Shown piece after piece: positions 50,445 through 60,420 of a DNA stretch of 64,000 bases. A program made the position numbers and the translations under genes. The stretch lies in contig NZ_RCYZ01000002.1 of the NCBI RefSeq assembly GCF_006439025.1, positions 682,753 to 746,752 of the forward strand, given 5' to 3'. This DNA is from Hymenobacter nivis. Its GTDB lineage: Bacteria; Bacteroidota; Bacteroidia; Cytophagales; Hymenobacteraceae. How positions within the stretch are numbered: position 1 is the stretch's first letter; each line of letters opens with the position of its first letter. The notes beneath the pieces were generated by a model. It saw only the letters and a list, made by a program, of their open reading frames with translations. It made no database searches and was not told the DNA's origin.

Positions 50445-52556
50445 ATGAAAAACACCCTGACTTTCCAGCACGTTAGCTACCTCTGGGACGAGGCCAAAGC
50501 GGCCGAGCTGGCCGGCGACGAAGTAGCGCTGTTCCTCTACCGCTCCAACCTGCTGGGGGCCGACTTGCGCCTGACCAACTACGCCGGGGGTAACACGTCG
50601 GTGAAGGTGCAGGCAACCAACCCCGTAACTGGCGAGGCGGCCGAGGTGATGTGGGTGAAGGGCTCGGGCGGCGACATCGGCACGCTCACCAAGGCCGGCT
50701 GCGCCAACCTCTACGTCGAGAAGCTGCACCAGCTGAAGGGCCGCTACCGGGGCCTGGCGCACGAGGACGAAATGGTGGGCCTGTTCGAGTACTGCCTATT
50801 CGACCCTAAGTGCGCCACGCCCAGCATCGATACGCCGCTGCATGGGCTGCTGCCCTTCAAGCACATCGACCACCTGCACCCCGACGCGCTCATTGCCATC
50901 GCAGCGAGCGCCGATGGCGAGCGCATTATGCACGACATCTGGGGCGACACCATGGGCTGGCTGCCCTGGCAGAAGCCGGGCTTCGACCTAGGCTTGCAGT
51001 TGGAGAAAATCGTGGCCGACAACCCTAGCCTGCGCGGCGTCATCCTGGGCGGCCACGGCCTCTTCACCTGGGGTGAAACGAGCTACGAATCGTATCTGAA
51101 TACGCTGGAAGTCATTGAGATGGCTGCTGCCTACCTCAAAGCCCACTACGGGGAGCGGGGCCCCGTGTTCGGCGGCGAGCAGCGCCCCCAGGCCCTGGAC
51201 GCCGCCGCCCGCCGCACCGCCGCCGCCGCCGCCATGCCCGTGCTGCGCGGCCTGGCCAGCAGCCCGGGTCGCCGCATGCTGGGCCACTACACGGATGATG
51301 CCCGCGTGCTCGAATTCGTGAATTCGCACGACCTCGCCCGCCTCGCCGCCCAGGGCACCAGCTGCCCCGACCACTTCCTGCGCACCAAAATCCGCCCGCT
51401 CGTGCTCGATGCCGACGTGATGACGGGCGACGCGGCCAGCGTGAAAACCTACCTGGAAGCCCAATTCGAGGCGTATCGGAAAGATTACGTGGCCTACTAC
51501 GAGCGCAGCAAGCACGCCAATAGCCCGGCCGTGCGCGACGCCAACCCGGTGATTATTCTGTGGCCCGGCGTGGGCTTGTTCTCCTTCGCCAAGGACAAGC
51601 AGACGGCCCGCGTGGCCGCCGAGTTTTATACCAACGCCATCAACGTAATGCGCGGGGCCGAGGCCGTGAGCACCTACCAGGGCCTGCCCGAGCAGGAGGC
51701 CTTCAACATCGAATACTGGCTGCTCGAAGAAGCCAAGCTCCAGCGCATGGCCCCGCCCAAGGCCCTCTCGGGCAAGGTGGCCTACGTGACGGGCGGCACC
51801 GGCGGCATCGGCAAGGCCATCTGCGAGGAACTGCTGCGCCACGGGGCTTGCGTGGTGGCCGCCGACCGCGACCGCCTCGACGAAACTCAGGCCGACCTGC
51901 GCCAGCGCTTCGGCCCGGACAGCGCCCTCGCCGTGGCCATCAACGTGACCGATGCCGACAGCATCGCGGAGTCGCTGCGGGCCGCGACGCTGCAATTCGG
52001 CGGCGTGGACATCGTGGTGAACTGCGCCGGCCTGAGCATCAGCAAGCCACTGGCCGATACCACGCAGGCCGACTGGGACATCCTCAACGATGTGCTCGTG
52101 AAGGGCCAGTTCTTGGTGAGCCAGGCGGCCGTGGCCATCCTGCGCCAGCAGGGGCAGGGGGGTGATATTGTGAACATTGCCAGCAAAAACGGCCTGGTGG
52201 CCGGCCCCAACAACGTGGCCTACGGCACGGCCAAAGCCGCCCAGCTGCACATGAGCCGCCTGCTGGCCGCCGAGTTGGGCCCTGACAAAATTCGCGTGAA
52301 CACCGTGAACCCCGACGCCGTGCTGCGCGGCTCCAAAATCTGGGAAGGGGCGTGGGCCGCCGGCCGGGCCAAGGCCTACGGCATCACGGTGGAGGAGCTA
52401 CCCGCCTTCTACGCCAAGCGCACGCTGCTTGGTGAGGAACTGCTCGTCGAAGACATCGCCCAGGCCGTGCGCGTGTTTGTCGACGGCTCGCTGGCCAAGA
52501 GCACCGGCAACGTGCTCAACGTGGACGGCGGCGTGGCCATGGCCTTCGTGCGCTGA
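50445..52556 (+). CDS. Bifunctional rhamnulose-1-phosphate aldolase / lactaldehyde dehydrogenase
   Basis: 703 residues from the ATG at 50445. The N-terminal class II aldolase/adducin domain (about 20-420) has 'NYAGGNTSVKVQATNPVTGEAAEVMWVKGSGGDIGTLTKAG' and 'VILGGHGLFTWGETSYESYLNTLEVIEMAA' with the zinc histidines. The C-terminal short-chain dehydrogenase domain (about 440-703) has the NAD loop 'YVTGGTGGIGKAICEELL', 'NCAGLSIS' and the active-site 'NIASKNGLVAGPNNVAYGTAKAA' (Ser, Tyr, Lys). It cleaves rhamnulose-1-phosphate to DHAP and L-lactaldehyde and oxidises the latter to L-lactate. It starts the plus-strand arm, divergent from rhaT. Confidence 0.95.
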   Translation: MKNTLTFQHVSYLWDEAKAAELAGDEVALFLYRSNLLGADLRLTNYAGGNTSVKVQATNPVTGEAAEVMWVKGSGGDIGTLTKAGCANLYVEKLHQLKGRYRGLAHEDEMVGLFEYCLFDPKCATPSIDTPLHGLLPFKHIDHLHPDALIAIAASADGERIMHDIWGDTMGWLPWQKPGFDLGLQLEKIVADNPSLRGVILGGHGLFTWGETSYESYLNTLEVIEMAAAYLKAHYGERGPVFGGEQRPQALDAAARRTAAAAAMPVLRGLASSPGRRMLGHYTDDARVLEFVNSHDLARLAAQGTSCPDHFLRTKIRPLVLDADVMTGDAASVKTYLEAQFEAYRKDYVAYYERSKHANSPAVRDANPVIILWPGVGLFSFAKDKQTARVAAEFYTNAINVMRGAEAVSTYQGLPEQEAFNIEYWLLEEAKLQRMAPPKALSGKVAYVTGGTGGIGKAICEELLRHGACVVAADRDRLDETQADLRQRFGPDSALAVAINVTDADSIAESLRAATLQFGGVDIVVNCAGLSISKPLADTTQADWDILNDVLVKGQFLVSQAAVAILRQQGQGGDIVNIASKNGLVAGPNNVAYGTAKAAQLHMSRLLAAELGPDKIRVNTVNPDAVLRGSKIWEGAWAAGRAKAYGITVEELPAFYAKRTLLGEELLVEDIAQAVRVFVDGSLAKSTGNVLNVDGGVAMAFVR

Positions 52557-52794
52557 GCCGTGGGACCCCGGCAGCCCGGGGGCCCCACGGCTCAGCGGCC
52601 CGGGCGGCTGGGGTCTCCGGGTGGCCGCCAGCAACTACCCGCCCACGCAGGCAACTGGGGCAATAGGCAATCGATTGCCGCAAGCAATCCCGGCTAGCCG
52701 GCCCCCGGGCACCGCATCGGCGCTCCCTGAGGGCGAGGCATTTACTATTCAGCTCTCTCATTCTTCCTTTCCTCTTCCCATTTTTTCTCTATCC

Positions 52795-55700
52795 ATGAAA
52801 AGACAACGCCTCTTTTTTCTGTGGCTACTGCTGCCCTTGTTGGCGCTGGCCACCCGCGGGATGGCCCAAACGGGGCCCCTGGCTGGCAAGGTGCTCGACC
52901 CCAAGGGCGGGCCGGCCATCGGCGCCACCGTGGTGGTGAAGGGCACCACGCTGGGGGCCTCGGTGGGCGTCGACGGCAGCTTCACCGTCGTTAATGTGCC
53001 CATTGGGCCCCACACGTTGGTGATTTCCTCGGTGGGCTACACCGGCCAGGAAGTGGCCGTGACGGTGCCGCAGGCCCAGCCGCTGCGCGTGACGCTGGCC
53101 GAAAATGCTACCAGCCTCAACGACGTGGTGGTGGTAGGCTACGGCACCCAAAAGCGCGAAGACGTGACGGGGGCCCTGGCCACCGTCAACCCCAAAGCCC
53201 TGCAAGACCTGCCCGTGGCCACCGTGGACCAGCGGCTAACCGGCCAGGTAGCGGGCGTGCAGGTCAGCAACACGACCGGTACGCCGGGCGGCGGGCCCAC
53301 CATCAAGATTCGCGGCTCGGGCTCAATCGGGGCCGGCGACCAGCCCCTGTTCGTGATTGACGGCTTCCCGATTGCCAGCTCGGCCAACCAGACGGAGAAC
53401 CCCCTCAACCTGCTCAACCCCGACGACATTGAAACCCTGACCGTGCTTAAGGATGCTTCCTCCACGGCCATCTACGGCTCGCGCGGGGCCAACGGCGTGG
53501 TGGTGATTACCACCAAGCACGGCCGGGCCGGTGTGACCAACCTCGACGTGAACGCCTACACCGGCATCCAGCAAGTTCCTCAGAAGGGCCGCCCCAACAT
53601 GCTGAACGGCCAGGAGTTCGCCCAATTTCGGCAGGATATCATCACCGATGCCTTCAAGGCCCGCGGGGCCACGCCCACGGCGGCCGATATTCCGGTGGAG
53701 TTCCAAAACCCGGCGCAGTACGGGGCGGGCACCAACTGGTACGACGAGATTGTGCACGTCGCGCCGCAGCGCAGCGTGAACGTGTCGCTCACCAAGGGCA
53801 CCGAGGACTTGCGCGCCTCGCTCTCGCTGGGCTACCTCGACCAGGAAGGCACCGTGCGCTACACCGACTACAAGCGCTACACGGCCCGCCTCAACGTGGA
53901 GGGCAAGGTGGGCAGCAAAGTTCGCCTGGGGCTGAACCTGGCGCCGACCTACGGCATTCAGAAAGGCAACGACTACGAAACCGGCTTCACCGACGTGCTC
54001 TCGCGCTCGCTCTGGCTCTCGCCGCTGGTGCCCGTCACGGATGCCAGCGGTGTGCGCACGCCCTACGTCACATCGCCGGGCATGTACTCGGGGCCCAATC
54101 CGCTCAACAGCCTAGAGTATTCCTACGGCACCACCCGGCGGCTCCAGGGCATCGGCGGCGCTTTTGCCGAGTACACCATCGTACCGGGTTTGCGGGCGCG
54201 CTACAACTTGAGCATCAACTACAACAACAGCAACAACTTCAGCTTCAACCCCTCCTTTGTGGGGGGCGTGAACTCGCCGCCGCCCACCATTCCGAACTCC
54301 AACAGCTCCAACGACCAGCGCTTCAACTGGCTTTCGGAAGCGCTGCTGTCGTACGACAAGAAACTCGGGGACAACCACACCATCAGCGCCGTGGCCGGCT
54401 ACAGCGCCCAAAAAGAGCAGTACCGGTACCAGTACCTCAACGCCACGAACTACGCCAGCGACGATGTGCAGACCATCAACGCCGCTTCGCTGATTCCCAA
54501 CTACAACGCCGACGTGCAGGAGTGGTCGCTGATTTCGTACCTGGCCCGCGTCAACTACGCCTTCAAGGACCGTTTTCTGCTCACCGGCACCATCCGCTCC
54601 GACGGCTCGTCGCGTTTTGGGGCCAACAAGCGCTACGGCACGTTCCCGTCGGTGGCCGCGGGCTGGAACATCATCAACGAAGGGTTTATGCAGGGCTTTA
54701 AGTCCATCAGCAACCTCAAGGTGCGCGCCAGCTACGGCCAAACCGGCAACTACAACATCGGCAACTACACCACCATTGCCAACGTGGACGCCAGCAGCGC
54801 GGCCTTCGGCGGGCAGCTGGCCCCCGGCCGGGCCCTCTCCTCGCTGGCCAACCCCAACCTAACCTGGGAAAAGTCCAACCAGATTGACGCTGGCCTTGAC
54901 ATCAGCTTCTGGGAAAACCGGCTGGCCTTCACGGCCGACGTCTACCGGCGTATCACCAACGGCATCCTGCTCAACAACCAGCTGCCGACCTCCTCGGGCT
55001 ATTCCAACGCCATCATCAACTCGGGCAAGGTGCTGAACCGCGGCCTGGAGCTGGCCCTGAACACGCGCAACCTCGCCGGGGCCTTTACCTGGAACACGAG
55101 CCTGAACATTGCCTTCAACCACAACGAAGTGCTGGCGCTCAACGACGACAACGCGCCGATTTACAGCGGCCGCAGCGGCGAAGGCAGCCCGCAGCACCTC
55201 ACGCAGGTGGGCCACCCCATCGGGGAGTTTATCGGCTACGTGGTGGACGGCGTGTACGCCACCCAGGCCGATTTTGATAACTCGCCCAAGCACGTGACCT
55301 CGGTGCTGGGCTCGATTAAGTACCGCGACGTGGACGGCAACGGCGTGATTGAGGCGACCAAGGACTTCGCCGTCATCGGCCACGCCCAGCCCAACTACAC
55401 CTGGGGCGTTACCAACCAGTTCAGCTTCAAGGGCCTGGACCTGAACGTTATCTTCGTCGGCTCGCAGGGTGGGCAGGTGCTCAAAACCGCCAACCAATAC
55501 TTGCTCAACATCGACGGCATTTTCAACGTCGACCGCAAGGTGCTCGAGCGCTGGCGCTCGCCCGAGCAGCCCGGCAACGGCCACATCCCGACCACCAACG
55601 GCGCCCGCGTAATCTTCCGCGACACCAACTCGGACTGGGTGGAGAGCGGCACCTTCGCCCGCCTCCAAAACGTGACGCTGGGCTACCACCTGCCGGCGGC

Positions 55701-55896
55701 GCTTCTCACCCGCACGGGCTTCATCAAGGGCGTGCGGCTCTACGCCAGCGGCCAGAACCTCTTTCTTTTCAGCAACTACAGCGGGGCCAACCCGGAGGCC
55801 AACCGCAACGGCAGTTCGGTGCTGACCCCCGGCGAAGACTTCCTCAACTACCCGCTGGCCCGCACCATCGTGTTCGGCACCAACCTGAGCTTTTAA
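52795..55896 (+). CDS. SusC/RagA TonB-dependent transporter (rhamnose-glycan locus)
   Basis: 1033 residues from the ATG at 52795 (MKRQRLFFLWLLLPLLALAT). The frame upstream overlaps the aldolase gene and is not used. The chain lacks an STN domain: after the signal peptide comes the carboxypeptidase-regulatory-like domain ('LAGKVLDPKGGPAIGATVVVKGTTLG'). The plug follows ('DVVVVGYGTQKREDVTGALATV', 'LFVIDGFPI', 'VLKDASSTAIYGSRGANGVVVITTKHG') and then the barrel, ending 'RTIVFGTNLSF'. It should import oligosaccharides bound by the SusD encoded 13 bp downstream. Without STN it is not under FecR control, in contrast to the locus at 12-17 kb. Confidence 0.96.
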   Translation: MKRQRLFFLWLLLPLLALATRGMAQTGPLAGKVLDPKGGPAIGATVVVKGTTLGASVGVDGSFTVVNVPIGPHTLVISSVGYTGQEVAVTVPQAQPLRVTLAENATSLNDVVVVGYGTQKREDVTGALATVNPKALQDLPVATVDQRLTGQVAGVQVSNTTGTPGGGPTIKIRGSGSIGAGDQPLFVIDGFPIASSANQTENPLNLLNPDDIETLTVLKDASSTAIYGSRGANGVVVITTKHGRAGVTNLDVNAYTGIQQVPQKGRPNMLNGQEFAQFRQDIITDAFKARGATPTAADIPVEFQNPAQYGAGTNWYDEIVHVAPQRSVNVSLTKGTEDLRASLSLGYLDQEGTVRYTDYKRYTARLNVEGKVGSKVRLGLNLAPTYGIQKGNDYETGFTDVLSRSLWLSPLVPVTDASGVRTPYVTSPGMYSGPNPLNSLEYSYGTTRRLQGIGGAFAEYTIVPGLRARYNLSINYNNSNNFSFNPSFVGGVNSPPPTIPNSNSSNDQRFNWLSEALLSYDKKLGDNHTISAVAGYSAQKEQYRYQYLNATNYASDDVQTINAASLIPNYNADVQEWSLISYLARVNYAFKDRFLLTGTIRSDGSSRFGANKRYGTFPSVAAGWNIINEGFMQGFKSISNLKVRASYGQTGNYNIGNYTTIANVDASSAAFGGQLAPGRALSSLANPNLTWEKSNQIDAGLDISFWENRLAFTADVYRRITNGILLNNQLPTSSGYSNAIINSGKVLNRGLELALNTRNLAGAFTWNTSLNIAFNHNEVLALNDDNAPIYSGRSGEGSPQHLTQVGHPIGEFIGYVVDGVYATQADFDNSPKHVTSVLGSIKYRDVDGNGVIEATKDFAVIGHAQPNYTWGVTNQFSFKGLDLNVIFVGSQGGQVLKTANQYLLNIDGIFNVDRKVLERWRSPEQPGNGHIPTTNGARVIFRDTNSDWVESGTFARLQNVTLGYHLPAALLTRTGFIKGVRLYASGQNLFLFSNYSGANPEANRNGSSVLTPGEDFLNYPLARTIVFGTNLSF

Positions 55897-55909
55897 CCGC
55901 GCCCTTCCC

Positions 55910-57409
55910 ATGAAAAAGAATCCTATCCTTTGGTTGGCCCTGGGCGGCGTTTTGCTGGCGGGGTGCAAAAAAGACTTTCTCGACCTGAGCCCGCAGGCAA
56001 CGAGCAGCGCCGCCAACTTTTTCCAAACCCCAAGCCAGATTGAGCAGGCCGTGAACGGCGCCTACGTGCCGCTGCGCGACCTAACCAACCTGGAGTACTG
56101 GGTGTACGGCGAGATGCGCTCGGACAACACCAGCTTTCAGTACAACAACACCGACCGGGGCCAGGAGTCCCAGCGCGAGTTCGTGGACGAGTTTCTGGTG
56201 AGCGCCAACTCGGAGTCGGTGCTCAGTTACTGGCAAGGGTCGTACCGGGGCATCAGCCGCTGCAACGACGTGCTGGGCCACGTCGACGCCGTGGCCATGA
56301 CGGCCGACAAGAAAAACCAGTACATCGGCGAGGCGAAGTTCCTGCGCGCCTGGTACTACTACAACCTGGTGCGGCAGTACGGCGGCGTGCCGCTGCGCCT
56401 GGAGTCGGTGGGCTCGCCGGCGGAAGCCAAGTCGCCGGGCCGGGCCACACTGGACGCCGTTTATACCCAAATCGTGGCCGACCTGACCGATGCCGCCGCC
56501 AAGCTGCCCACCAAGGCCGCCTACGCCGCCGCCGATGCCGGCCGGGCTACCAAGGGCGCGGCCACGGCACTGCTCGCCTCGGTGTACCTCACCCGCAAAG
56601 ACTACCCCAACGCCCTGACCCAGCTGCGGGCCGTGCGCAGCGCTGGTTACAGCCTGCTCTCCAGCTACCGCAGCGTGTTCGATCCGGCCAACAAGAACAA
56701 CGCCGAGTCCATCTTCGAGGTGCAGTACCTGGGCTCGCAGCCCGCAATTTCCAGCTACTTCACCTACACGTTTGCGCCCTACACGTCGGGCAATTTGGTA
56801 ACCGGCGACGCGGCGACCCGCAACCTGAACGGGGCCTCGGGCTGGAACATCCCGACGCCGGAATTAATCAACGCCTACGAAACCGGTGATTTGCGCAAGG
56901 ACGCCTCCCTGCAGCTCGGCTACAAGGACGCCACGGGCACGTTCGTGGCGCAGCCCTACGTGTCAAAGTACAACTTCGGCATCGTGGCCCCCGGCCGCAC
57001 CGACACCGACTTCCCGGTGCTGCGCTACGCCGACGTGCTGCTGATGCAGGCCGAGGTGCTCAACGAGCAGGGCTACGCGGCCGGCGGCGAGGCCTTCGAC
57101 CTGCTCAACCAGGTGCGCCGCCGCGCCGGCCTGCCCGACAAAACCGCCGCCGCGGTGAGCAGCCAGGCCGCCTTCCGCGACGCCGTGCTGCAGGAGCGCC
57201 GCGTGGAGCTGGCCTTCGAAAACCAGCGCTGGTACGACCTGGTGCGCACTGGCCGGGCCGTGAGCGTGCTCAACGCCCAGGGCGTGCTCGAAAAAGCACG
57301 CAAAACCTTTCTGCCCGCCTCCGCCTACCAAGTCACCACCAACAACCTGCTGCTGCCTATTCCGCAGTATGAGCTGACGCTGGACAACCTGGAGCAGAAC
57401 CCGCTGTAG
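55910..57409 (+). CDS. SusD/RagB family nutrient-binding lipoprotein (rhamnose-glycan locus)
   Basis: 499 residues. Lipoprotein signal MKKNPILWLALGGVLLAGCK with the lipobox LAGC. Landmarks of the family: 'KDFLDLSPQATSSAANFFQTPSQIEQAVNGAYVPL', 'YIGEAKFLRAWYYYNLVRQYGGVPLRLE', 'PVLRYADVLLMQAEVLNEQGY' and 'QERRVELAFENQRWYDLVRTGRAVSVLNAQ', ending 'LDNLEQNPL'. It caps the SusC barrel and binds the glycan at the cell surface. It starts 13 bp after SusC. Confidence 0.96.
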   Translation: MKKNPILWLALGGVLLAGCKKDFLDLSPQATSSAANFFQTPSQIEQAVNGAYVPLRDLTNLEYWVYGEMRSDNTSFQYNNTDRGQESQREFVDEFLVSANSESVLSYWQGSYRGISRCNDVLGHVDAVAMTADKKNQYIGEAKFLRAWYYYNLVRQYGGVPLRLESVGSPAEAKSPGRATLDAVYTQIVADLTDAAAKLPTKAAYAAADAGRATKGAATALLASVYLTRKDYPNALTQLRAVRSAGYSLLSSYRSVFDPANKNNAESIFEVQYLGSQPAISSYFTYTFAPYTSGNLVTGDAATRNLNGASGWNIPTPELINAYETGDLRKDASLQLGYKDATGTFVAQPYVSKYNFGIVAPGRTDTDFPVLRYADVLLMQAEVLNEQGYAAGGEAFDLLNQVRRRAGLPDKTAAAVSSQAAFRDAVLQERRVELAFENQRWYDLVRTGRAVSVLNAQGVLEKARKTFLPASAYQVTTNNLLLPIPQYELTLDNLEQNPL

Positions 57410-57473
57410 GGCCCCCGCACCCGGCACCGTTTCGTTTTTAATTTCCACCTTTCGCCGCGAACCGCGGGCTTTG

Positions 57474-57504
57474 AACCGGCCCGGGGCCCTACCCGGGCCG
57501 GTTT
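57474..57504 (+). terminator. Hairpin between susD and the first GH78 gene
   Basis: Perfect 12-bp stem (57474-57485 with 57492-57503), 6-nt loop, followed by TTTG only. It could partly terminate transcription after susD or stabilise the upstream mRNA end. A motif-like CAGGGGAGTACC follows at 57508. Confidence 0.45.
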
Positions 57505-57533
57505 GCGCAGGGGAGTACCTTCTTTGCTTCTTT

Positions 57534-60311
57534 ATGAAAAAACTACTCTTTCTCCTGCTCGCGGTGGGCCTGCTGCGTAGCCCCGGGGCCCTGGCCCAAG
57601 TGCGGGTGCAACACCTGCGCTGCGAAAACCTGGCCGACCCCATCGGCCTGGACGTGGCCCGCCCCCGATTCAGCTGGCAGCTGCTGGCGGCCAAGGACCG
57701 GCGCGGCGTGCGCCAAACCGCCTACGAGGTGCGGGTAGCCACCTCGGCGGCCGGGCTGGCGCAGGGCAAAGCTGCCGTGTGGAACTCGGGCAAAGTGGCC
57801 TCCGACTCGTCGGTGAACGTGACCTACGCCGGCCCGGCCCTGCAACTGAACCGGCGCTACTACTGGCAGGTGCGGGCCTGGGACGAGGCCGGCAAGCCCT
57901 CGGCCTGGAGTGCGCCCGCCTTCTGGCAGGTGGGCCTGCTGGCGCCCGCCAACTGGCAAGCCGCGTGGATTGGCCCCGGCTACACCGAAGATTCGGTGCG
58001 CCGCCCCAGCCCGCTGCTGCGCAAGGAGTTCAAGATCAGCAAGAAGATCACCTCAGCCACAGCCTACATCACGGCCCACGGCCTGTACGAAGCCCAAATC
58101 AACGGCCGGCGCGTGGGCGACGCCTACCTCACGCCGGGCTGGACAAGCTACAACAAGCGGCTCGCCTACCAGGCCTACGACGTGACCAGCTTGCTGAAAA
58201 CCGGGGCCAACGCCGTGGGCACCACCCTGGCCAGCGGCTGGTACCGCGGCTTCATCGGCTTCGACCGCACCCACAACATCTACGGCCGCGACGCGGCGCT
58301 GCTCTTCCAGCTCCACCTCGCCTACAGCGACGGCACCAGCGAGGAAGTGGTGTCGGACGGCAGCTGGCAAACCAGTAGCGAGGGCCCCATCCGCTTCGCC
58401 GAGCTGCAGCGCGGCGAAACCTACGACGCGCGCCTGGAGAAAACCGGCTGGGCCCAGCCCGGCTACGACGCCCGCGGCTGGACGCCGGCCCGGGTGCAGA
58501 ACTACGCCAAGGCCAACCTGTTTGCCTCGTTCAACGAGCCCATCCGGGCCCACGAAACCTTTAAGGTGGTGAAGGTTACGAAGTCGCCCAAGGGCGAAAC
58601 CATCCTCGACTTCGGCCAGAACCTGGTGGGCTGGGTGCGGGTGAAGGCACGCGGCAAGGCCGGCGACAAGGTGACGCTCTCGCACTCGGAAGTGCTGGAC
58701 AAGCGCGGTAACTTCTACTTGGCCAACCTGCGCTCGGCCTCGGCCGAAGACACGTACTACCTGCGCGGCACGGGCCAGGACGAAGCCCTGGAGCCGCATT
58801 TCACGTTCCACGGCTTCCGCTACCTGCGCATAGACGCCTACCCGGGGGCCCCCAAGCCGGAAGATTTTACGGCCGTGGCCCTGTACTCCGACATGCCGGC
58901 CACGGGCTCGTTCAGCTGCTCCGACCCGCTCATTAACCAGTTGCAGAGCAACATCCAGTGGGGGCAGAAGGGCAACTTCCTGGACGTGCCCACCGACTGC
59001 CCCCAGCGCGACGAGCGCCTGGGCTGGACCGGCGACGCAGAAGTATTTAGCAGCACGGCGGCCTTCAACCGCAACACCAACAGCTTCTTTGCCAAGTGGC
59101 TGCGCGACCTGGCCGCCGACCAGGGCCCCAACGGGGCCGTGCCATTTGTGGTGCCCACCATGCCCTTCACCCAGGGCAAAGACCTGGTGGGCGCCGCCGG
59201 CTGGTCCGACGCGGCCACCGTGATTCCCTGGGATTTGTACACCCTGTTTGGCGACCGCCGGACGCTGGCCGTGCAGTACTCGAGCATGCAGGCGTGGGTA
59301 AAATACATTCAGGATCGGAGCCGGAACGACCTCTGGGACACCGGCTTCCAGTTCGGCGACTGGCTGGCCTACGACCTCGACGACGACAACGCGGGCCGCT
59401 CGGCCGTGACCAGCCACGCCCTGATTGCGCAGTGCTTCTGGGCCCACTCCACCCAGATCCTGCTCGACGCGGCCACCGTGCTGGGCAAAACCGCCGACGT
59501 GGCCACCTACACGGCCCTGCTCCAGCGCATCAAGGCCGCTTACTTGCGCGAGTACGTGACGCCCGGCGGGGCCCTGATGTCGAACACCCAAACGGCCTAC
59601 GTGCTGGCCCTGCACTTCGACATGCTGCCCGAAAACCTGCGCGCCCAGGCCGCCGACCGTCTGGCGCTGAACGTGGCCGACTACGACAACCACCTCACCA
59701 CCGGCTTCCTCGGCACGCCCTACCTGTGCCAGGTGCTGAGCCGCTTCGGCCATGCCGACGTGGCCTACAAGCTGCTGCTGCAGAAGACGTACCCCTCGTG
59801 GCTGTACCCCGTGACGATGGGCGCCACCACCGTGTGGGAGCGTTGGAACTCGATGCGGCCCGACAGCACCTTCGCCCCGCCGTCGATGACGTCCTTCAAC
59901 CACTACGCCTATGGGGCCATCGGCCATTGGCTCTACACCACGGTGGCGGGGCTGAACGTGGGGGCCCCGGGCTACCACACCTTTACCGTGCGGCCCCAGT
60001 TGGGGGGCGGCTTCACGCAAGCCACGGCCGCACTCGAAACCACCTACGGCTCCGCCCGCGCGCACTGGCAAACCAGCGGTGACCAGCTGGCCCTCGACGT
60101 GACGGTGCCCCCGAATTCCACGGCCACCGTGTACGTGCCCACCACCAGCCCCGGCTCGGTGCGCGAAGGCAACCGCCGGCTCGAAGGCAGCAAGGGCCTG
60201 CAAGCCGGCCCCGCCCAGGACGGCTACCTGCCGGTGCAGGTTGGGTCGGGGCAGTACCATTTCACCACGGCTTGGGCCCCCAAGGCCACTGCCGCCCTGG
60301 CCCCGCGCTAG
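57534..60311 (+). CDS. Alpha-L-rhamnosidase, glycoside hydrolase family 78 (copy 1)
   Basis: 925 residues from the ATG at 57534 with a signal peptide (MKKLLFLLLAVGLLRSPGAL). Domain order typical of GH78: an N-terminal Ig-like domain ('LRCENLADPIGLDVARPRFSWQL'), the rhamnosidase N-terminal beta domain ('ATAYITAHGLYEAQINGRRVGDAYLTPGWTSYNKRLAYQAYDVTSLL'), a concanavalin-like domain, and the (alpha/alpha)6 barrel with 'DVPTDCPQRDERLGWTGDAEVF' (general acid Glu) and 'TTVWERWNSM' (general base Glu). A C-terminal beta-sandwich follows. It removes terminal alpha-L-rhamnose from glycans or glycosides. Second copy downstream has a different active-site loop. Confidence 0.95.
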   Translation: MKKLLFLLLAVGLLRSPGALAQVRVQHLRCENLADPIGLDVARPRFSWQLLAAKDRRGVRQTAYEVRVATSAAGLAQGKAAVWNSGKVASDSSVNVTYAGPALQLNRRYYWQVRAWDEAGKPSAWSAPAFWQVGLLAPANWQAAWIGPGYTEDSVRRPSPLLRKEFKISKKITSATAYITAHGLYEAQINGRRVGDAYLTPGWTSYNKRLAYQAYDVTSLLKTGANAVGTTLASGWYRGFIGFDRTHNIYGRDAALLFQLHLAYSDGTSEEVVSDGSWQTSSEGPIRFAELQRGETYDARLEKTGWAQPGYDARGWTPARVQNYAKANLFASFNEPIRAHETFKVVKVTKSPKGETILDFGQNLVGWVRVKARGKAGDKVTLSHSEVLDKRGNFYLANLRSASAEDTYYLRGTGQDEALEPHFTFHGFRYLRIDAYPGAPKPEDFTAVALYSDMPATGSFSCSDPLINQLQSNIQWGQKGNFLDVPTDCPQRDERLGWTGDAEVFSSTAAFNRNTNSFFAKWLRDLAADQGPNGAVPFVVPTMPFTQGKDLVGAAGWSDAATVIPWDLYTLFGDRRTLAVQYSSMQAWVKYIQDRSRNDLWDTGFQFGDWLAYDLDDDNAGRSAVTSHALIAQCFWAHSTQILLDAATVLGKTADVATYTALLQRIKAAYLREYVTPGGALMSNTQTAYVLALHFDMLPENLRAQAADRLALNVADYDNHLTTGFLGTPYLCQVLSRFGHADVAYKLLLQKTYPSWLYPVTMGATTVWERWNSMRPDSTFAPPSMTSFNHYAYGAIGHWLYTTVAGLNVGAPGYHTFTVRPQLGGGFTQATAALETTYGSARAHWQTSGDQLALDVTVPPNSTATVYVPTTSPGSVREGNRRLEGSKGLQAGPAQDGYLPVQVGSGQYHFTTAWAPKATAALAPR

Positions 60312-60316
60312 CAGTG

Positions 60317-60368
60317 GCGGGGGCTGGGGGTAGGGGTTAGCTCCTGCCCCCGGCCCCCGTCTTTTTTT
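60317..60368 (+). terminator. Terminator after GH78 copy 1
   Basis: An imperfect GC-rich hairpin (arms about 60318-60334 and 60344-60360 with G-U type mismatches) is followed by CTTTTTTT at 60361-60368. Transcription of the second GH78 may therefore need its own start. Confidence 0.65.
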
Positions 60369-60420
60369 AGGGCCCCGCCCAGTACTGCCAGGGCCCCAGT
60401 TTCTACCATTTCGTGTTCCT

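Noticed and set aside
48981..50762. 593-residue version of RhaT
   Set aside because: The extra N-terminus crosses the divergent regulatory region and the 5' end of the aldolase gene. RhaT proteins begin at the 50018 ATG.
52429..52794. Upstream extension of the second SusC
   Set aside because: It overlaps the end of the aldolase/dehydrogenase gene in another frame and has no signal peptide; the ATG at 52795 gives one.
58053..60260. Antisense ORF (735 codons) opposite GH78 copy 1
   Set aside because: Same codon-mirror artefact; no signal, motif or start context.
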